This document shows, in pieces, positions 57,970 through 64,000 of a stretch of DNA of 64,000 bases (position 1 is the stretch's first letter; each line of letters begins with the position of its first letter). A model generated the notes under the pieces. It was not told the DNA's origin. It ran no database searches and worked only from the letters and a program-made list of their open reading frames with translations. Origin of the DNA: Chrysophaeum taylorii (taxonomy: Eukaryota; Sar; Pelagophyceae; Pelagomonadales; Pelagomonadaceae); NCBI GenBank assembly GCA_029834535.1, contig JAQMWT010000240.1, positions 1 through 64,000 of the forward strand. Reading direction: 5' to 3'. Made by a program: the position numbers and the translations under genes.

Positions 57970-60900
57970 TTATTTATTTATTTATTTATCAAGGGCACAA
58001 TGGCGGCGGCGAACCGCGACGGCGGGCGACAGAGATATCCGAGGTATAATCTTCGTGAAAGTGGCTCGAGATGTTCGATCTCGCATTCAGAGTCCAGCGT
58101 GATGGTACGTGCGTCTCGAGCCTTGCTGTTGTAGTCGATATTATTGGAGAAGCTGCGCACCAGTTGACGGTGGTGGTGGCGATGGTCGTGACCCAGCCCA
58201 GTTTCGTGCCTTCGAGCCGGGCATAGAATGGGGCCAAGATAAGAATGACGCCTCATGTTTCCAGCTGCCGAGCGCGCGTCGGGCTGGAGACTTTCCCCCG
58301 CGTAAAGCACGATAATAATCAAAAAAAAAAAGTTGAGAGCGTTAGCTTCATGAGGAGGATGGCGAATCTGTTGACGTTATGGTCGGCAGAGGGCGCGTTG
58401 TACAAGTAGATGAAAAAGAAGACGACCGCGACGACCATGAAAGTCGTGCAAGCCGAGGTGGTTGTTGGTTGCGTGCACCGCCGGGAAGACAGCAGATGTT
58501 GGAAGGAGCCGCCGTATGCACTCGAAGAACTCGAACCACCAGCATTCGGGCTGTAGTCAGCTAGAAGATGAATGCGAGGAGGCCGAACTCGTCGCCGAGA
58601 TTGCGGCGGTTGCGTTCGGAGACGAGGTCGCCCCCAGCACCGCCGCGGAGGGTGCGCTCGAAGCGTGCTTTGCTTTATGACGGGGCACCCCGGAGGAGCA
58701 CGTAGTAGGAGTGCAGGTAGTCGCGGTTCTTAAGCACAGACGTGTCGTGCCTCGTGGCGTTAGAAAGAACGGAATGATGGGTCGAGTCGTCGAAATGGAC
58801 GGTCTCTCGACTCTTCTCCCGTCGCCTCGCCTTCTTCTTCCGTAGTATCGACAGAGCTCTGGATGATATCGAGCGCGAGGTTGTGGGGGTTTGGGTTGAC
58901 GTGCTTGCTCTCGTGCCAGAGAAGAAGAAAGAAGAGCGCGGGCGTGCCGATAGGATAAACAAGAATTATGATAGCCGCAAAGGCGCTGTATCTCGTATCT
59001 CCGCAGGTGAGGGAATAGTCAGCCTCGATAAATGCCTTGCCGCTATACGGTGATGCGTAGGGCTCGCCCTCGCTGCCCGTGAATTTGCTGCGCGCGAAGA
59101 CATCACGGTGGTGATAGACGCGTTCTACCTACCGGTCGCAACGGAAGGTGCGGAAGATGGCCGTCGACGCCGTCGGGGAGACCACATAAAGGAGAAGGAG
59201 TGCGGCGAACGAGGCGTGGTTTCGTAGTTGTCGGCGCGTGTTGTCGCTGATACTGCACGCGGCGCCGATCGCGCAAACGATCTCGATCGCGGCAAGGATC
59301 GCGAGCGGTGTGATCGTCACCGCCACCAGTTCTTCGTGATGGTGCCGGCACATTCGTGCGGCAACCACGAAAGCATTGAGGTTGAGCGTGAAGCCAAGGG
59401 CAGAGGTGACCGCGTCGAACGCACCAGGGGGTACGGTACGAACAGAAACGAATTGTACTCGCTGGTCACGATTTGCACGAAGACGTGCAGAATCTTGAGC
59501 TTGGCGCTGATGATCTTAGCGAGAAACGCCATCGCAATCGCCTCTCTAGCGTCGCTATGCGTCTCGCTAAAAACGGCGGAAGGTAGTATTCCGATGCGAC
59601 GACCACCATGGTCCAACTATCGCTACGACGAATACGACCACGACAAGAGTGGCCTCACAACAACAGAACGGGCCATTCCTGTGTGGCGCGCAGCTCGAAT
59701 TGACCGCGTCGTTGTACAAGTCGATCCCGCCCTTGTTGCAGGCCCGGGCGAACAGGCACATCCGGGTGTTCGTACTCACGAGTCCGGACCTTCGTCGACA
59801 CTGACGACAGCGTCTCGTCGTGAAAAAACGCCGTCTTCTGACGCTACGTAGCTGGCGTGCTTTGGGCCCGCGAACGCGGGGACACGATAATTCGACACCC
59901 TGGACAGAAGACATCATAGTGCATGAAAATTGATAGCGGTGACTCGGTGAATAAGAATCACGGCAATGAACGAACGAAGAATCTTTCTTCGGAAAAGCCG
60001 AGAACTCGTTCGGTCCGTCGCCACGCGACGCAGAACGTGGATCCTATACGAAGTTGTTACTATTACCTCGCCGATCACGCATTCTTGCAGTGAGACTTTG
60101 GCCGTGTCGCTGAGCTCGTGATCGGTTAAGGTGATGCCCACGGCGACGATAGTCACGACGCTGCCAGAATAGTAGAACACCGCAAGTCTTTCGTCGCCGG
60201 CCGTCGTCGCGGTGCCGTTGGTGTCAACTACTTGAGCACGTTGTTTCCCAAGGGGATGGCATCCGATTGCATGACCTTCAGATCAACGACGAACTGCCTA
60301 CGCTCCGAGCGACGTGCATGCCCTATGACATCATACGCCGTGACAACGACCTCCGAAGAGAAGAGATCGCCGTTCGCTTCGTAAAAAGTCTCGTCGCGTT
60401 CGACGTCGATGCTGGTTGCCAGCATGTCGCCGTAGAGCGCCTGGCCCTCCGGTGGCGTCCGAAATGAACGGTTCCTCGACCGTCCAATACTCAAAGAAAC
60501 ATACGCCACACCACCGCGCGGCGCGCTTTTCTTGATGCCGACATCCTTCGTGTTGAACGAGACCGCTGAAGAGTCTGTCTTCTCGAACACTCCACCGTCG
60601 GCGGTCGATGCGACGTTGTCCTTAAACACGCAACCGCCGACACTCTCGAACGACGAACGACGACGACTCCTTCAATAGAACAGCTCCCCGCCGCCGCTTC
60701 GCGCCATGGGCGAAAGTTTTCGCTCTTCTCGGCGCATCAAGAGTACTTTCACTCAAGCGCGCGGCTCCGCCGCCGCGGCGGGTAAGTGGCACCGTTGTCG
60801 ACAAAGCGCGTCGCCTCATATCTTAAGCGCGAAGGATCGAGCTCCGTCATTTATTTCGAGCACCACCTCACCTCCGTCTCCGCCCGAATTTTTTTTCCCA

Positions 60901-62560
60901 GTCACGATCGTGTCGACTATACATCGGACTCGGCTTCGAAGAAGTATATCATGCCGCGCCGGTGGTCGTCCAGCACACGTCTATCATCTCAGTGTTCAAG
61001 TGTCGCGCGTCGCGGAAGACGCCAATACGCACGCGCTGTTCTTGTGCTCGGCGCTCACGTTTCGCACAACCACCGTTTTTTTTGCCTGCGAGTCAACATA
61101 CGCGCCCGCTGAATTGTCTCGCAATCGAAATTCCCCCAATCGCGCGTTGGTTGCGTGGTGCCCGCGAACGGCGATCGCGCTGCTGTTTCGAGCGCTGTTA
61201 TTCGCGAAGAGCGTTGTCGCCGCGTTACCCTCAGAAAGCTCCGTGCTCTACACGAACACGAAACAACCCTCGGCCGTCACGACGTTGTCGCTTGCGTGCA
61301 AACCCGCAAAGTTCATTCCGTTACCCTGCTGGTAATAAACGACGCCGCCAATCACTGCCTCGTTCCAAAGGGCCGTGGAATTCGCCGGTCGCGGCGCCAC
61401 CTGCTTAAAAAAATACTATTCATCCGCAGCACGTCGACTATTTTTTATATTGACACCGCGGGCCGTGCAATTGGACACGGTTCGCTTCAAAAACAGCCGC
61501 GTTGATGTCCATCGCGTGCTTCGTCCAGATGGCTCCACCCCGAACTGCGCGGAAAAGCGGTTACACCGTCGTCGAGGTGCTTCGCGGAAAACGCCGTTGT
61601 TCAATACGCGAGCGCGCTCGACCTTGAAGATTTCTGTGTGCGCGCGTAACGTATCCCAGTAATAAATCGCGCCGCCATCTAATAAGTTTTTTGCGCGCCG
61701 CGGCAGAATATCACGCTTAAGGCATTCAAAGGAGAAGGGTATCACGTTGAAGTCGCCTTTAGTGATATGGAATTTGCCCGAGTCCCTCGTCTTGATGGCA
61801 CCACCACTGCCGTGTTGTTCACAAACGAACAGTTTCCGATAATCCATAGCATGTCGTGGTCGTTGCTAAAATTTTTTTACACCACGCCCCAAAGTCTGCG
61901 CGCGTCTCGTAAATGCGCCGTCACAAACATCGCTCGTATACGGTTGCACCTTTCGTCGATGCGATGTTGTGGTGGAAGACCCAGTGCTTCATCGTGAAGG
62001 CCCTGACGACGTAATACGCGACGCCAGACCTGACCATCTGTCTTGTTTATATGGCAAAACGACACCATTCGAGGCCCGGCTTCGAACTTGGACCCTTCGT
62101 TTTTTGCGTAGTACCTGCGATGGGACGACACCACCGTATTGTGCCGAGTGAGTTCTTCATGTAGGCCCTGAAACGAAAAAAAAACCGCGCGAACAACAAC
62201 GTAACGTCCGTAGGGTAGCAACAATGAGCGAGCGTAGATGGCTTTGTTTCCTCCTACGAAGGAATAAAAGCTCCCACCAGAGCTCTGCACGCGGACTTCA
62301 TCGTTGATTGCACGCCGACGACGACGTTCACACCTCGGCCGTGTTGTTTTCGAAATGTCCAGAGTGCACAACCAACCGCCCGTGCGTGGTTTCGCTCGAA
62401 AAAAACACACTCCATTAGAGACGCTCGGTTGTGGATGTACCTGCCTCTATCCAAAACGATGCTATGAGCGGCGGCGGCTGGACGATCGTTTATCAAAGTA
62501 GCGGGGTCCGGCGCGGGCCCCATTGTGCCGCATAACTTTGGCGACATCACCGATAATAAT
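57970..62560 (-). pseudogene. Decayed beta-helix (POMP-like) multi-TM receptor-like gene
   Basis: Minus strand, N- to C-terminal. Beta-helix segments with GGxxY/F..N.A motifs: GGAIK near 61.8 kb, DGGAIYYW near 61.66 kb, GGVVYY near 61.33 kb, LFANNSA near 61.2 kb and FKDNVASTADGGVFE near 60.6 kb. Next, a YGDMLATSIDVE domain near 60.43 kb and a Cys motif ACNKGG...SSC near 59.73 kb. Then a membrane region: LKILHVFVQIVTSEY near 59.49 kb, PLAILAAIEIVCAIG near 59.29 kb and SPTASTAIFRTFRCD near 59.16 kb. This order matches large heterokont surface proteins with polymorphic-membrane-protein repeats and a TM tail. Frame changes and stops are frequent, so most likely a pseudogene; some breaks could be unrecognised short introns. 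Confidence 0.6.
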
Positions 62561-63943
62561 TTGTCGCTGCATCTCGATCTCGGTTGATGGCGATGCTGGC
62601 AGCGACGATCTTTTTCTTCGATCCCCCATTTTCCGCATAGTGCTCCGACGTCAACGACATCCTTCGCTGTCTCGTGGACGGCCAGTGAAGGAACGTCACT
62701 ATCGTCGGAGAGTCGTAGAGGTGGGCGATAGCCTTACGCGAAACCTACCGCCGCTTCTTGAAAGCCCATGACTCGGTACACTCCCCGCCGATTCGTGGGA
62801 GGAAGGCGCACGTTGCAAGCCTCGAGCGTTTGGGGAGTTTCTCTTCTGGCGTCTTCAGGAAGACGAGCGGGAGTATCACGGGGGCGCTTGCGCGTGGTCA
62901 CTCTCGCCTCAACATTCGCAGGCTCATCACCCGACGTCGACGATCCGCGATGTTCAAAGACGCTGTTCTCAGGAATCAACTACGCCGCGAGCCGCATCGT
63001 GATGGTGCGCCTTGAACCGCGACTGACCCTTTGCCTCTCATTATGAATCTGGGCGCGTCCAACGCATCCGCTTTCTGTCTCGACGCGGACAACCACCAAA
63101 GCGCCGGCAGACGGCGCGAGTCCTAATTTCAGACCTTCAAGTCAGGAGAGCACAACTTGTTGGCGCGACCCTCGAGGATCCGCCAGCCGAGACTACCCAT
63201 ACCCTGCGCAAGAGTGATCGCCGGTCTGCTAACACACGCACGGACGAGATGCCGGTCCTCAACTCGCAGTCGCTCGAAAAATGAGCGATAATCACCACCA
63301 TCGGCAAGCATGGCAACCAGGAATAGTGGGGTATAACTATAAGCCGCCTGGAAGAGCGAGCACAGGGGCTATATTGTATCAAGCCACGATCGAGGTATTT
63401 AGGAGATAGCATTTGCGCGCTTGGAACCGGCCGATGCAGATAGCGTGCTGCTTTGCGGCGCTGAAGGCGAAAGCGTTCGTTTATAATATTCTTCTGGAGG
63501 GAAGGAGGGAGGGAGGGAGGGAGGGATACCTCCCCGGATGGATGTGCTGTCGCGGAGGACAATGTGGAAGAAGCGAGATTGCGAACAGACTGTTTCAGAC
63601 CTTCGTTCGATAGTTTTTAACGCTCGTTTTCGGACTACTACTTTGCCTCACCATCCGCAAAGTAATCACGCTGAGCGCGTGAATCGCTTCTTATTATTAT
63701 CAAGGCGTTCCTGCGCGCGCTGCGATCGATGAACAGAAACAAGCCGACTATGGTCTTTTTTTCTTAAGTAGTACGCGTTTTTCGTTCGTGTACTTGTATC
63801 GTCGGGGTATGGCCGGGGGGCGCAGACGGAAGGTTATCGACGAGTTGGTTGTCAGTCACATCGCGGTCTCCTCGTCGCATGGCGACAAACTTAATGGTCA
63901 CTCTCCGCCGACCAACCTTTCGGCGCTCCTCGTCTACAGGCCC
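62561..63943. other. Region with no firm gene call
   Basis: May hold the decayed N-terminal end of the receptor gene. A (GGGA)n microsatellite lies at 63499-63527. No motif recognised. Confidence 0.4.
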
Positions 63944-64000
63944 GTGATTCCGGACTGGCTCCTGTCGGTCTGGCCTGGCTCCCATGCTCGGGAGAGGTCT
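63944..64000 (+). mobile_element. LINE 3' UTR, copy 3, cut by window edge
   Basis: The last 57 bases (from GTGATTCCGGACTGGCTCCT to GGGAGAGGTCT) match the 3' UTR of the minus-strand copies at 24.7 kb and 9.4 kb, including the CTCCC-ATGCTC-GGGAG stem-loop, but on the plus strand. The (AGTT)n tail should start about two bases beyond the window. Confidence 0.7.

Overview
The window is nuclear DNA from a compact, moderately GC-rich eukaryote, most probably a unicellular alga of the stramenopile (heterokont) type. The evidence is gene content: a type II NADH dehydrogenase, SMU1, methionine aminopeptidase 2, a tepsin-like ENTH+VHS protein, a TBC Rab-GAP, MORN, PLAC8 and TRP-type channel proteins. 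There are also short GT-AG introns (47 and 84 bp seen), three Ty1/copia elements, Helitron and LINE remnants, and a decayed beta-helix/multi-TM receptor of a kind I associate with heterokonts. The lineage is an inference. No rRNA, tRNA or CRISPR array was recognised.

Layout. 1-6.9 kb: 3' part of a frameshifted copia element (plus strand) and poorly coding flank. 6.95-8.87 kb: TRP/polycystin-like channel. 9.2-18.9 kb: a 9.7 kb copia element (minus strand) with both LTRs; one LTR is interrupted by a 5'-truncated LINE. 19.2-22.8 kb: SMU1 and a TPR/NACHT-like gene, divergent across 41 bp. 22.8-28.5 kb: gene-poor repeat block (short-motif clusters, LINE fragment, fold-back palindrome, short-repeat cluster, Helitron helicase fragment). 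28.6-32 kb: NDH2, PLAC8 and TBC genes, packed. 32-34 kb: second Helitron fragment and a coiled-coil gene. 34.2-38 kb: a calponin-homology gene 3 bp upstream of a MORN protein. 39-43.5 kb: glycosyltransferase, tetraspan membrane protein, MetAP2 (spliced) and Nudix genes. 43.6-46.8 kb: a short copia element with LTRs of about 76 bp. 47.7-53.2 kb: tepsin-like gene, a small spliced gene resembling complex I NDUFA3, a basic hypothetical protein and a class III aminotransferase. 53.2-64 kb: low coding density, with a Rossmann oxidoreductase gene, duplicated and broken receptor sequence, and a third LINE 3' end at the window edge.

The most striking system is the 9.2-18.9 kb copia element. Between protease and integrase it carries a cytosine-5 DNA methyltransferase domain with recognisable motifs I, II, IV, VI, VIII, IX and X. 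A motif X-like stretch just upstream of integrase in the element at the window start suggests a second methyltransferase-bearing copia element. Host genes are mostly intact single ORFs, so the multiple frameshifts in the elements look like decay rather than poor sequence. Genes are tightly packed: divergent starts 41 and 27 bp apart, tandem genes 3 bp apart, and convergent genes overlapping by 46 bp.

Non-ATG starts (GTG or TTG) suggested by simple ORF calling were replaced by the first in-frame ATG for SMU1, the calponin-homology gene, the aminotransferase and the oxidoreductase.
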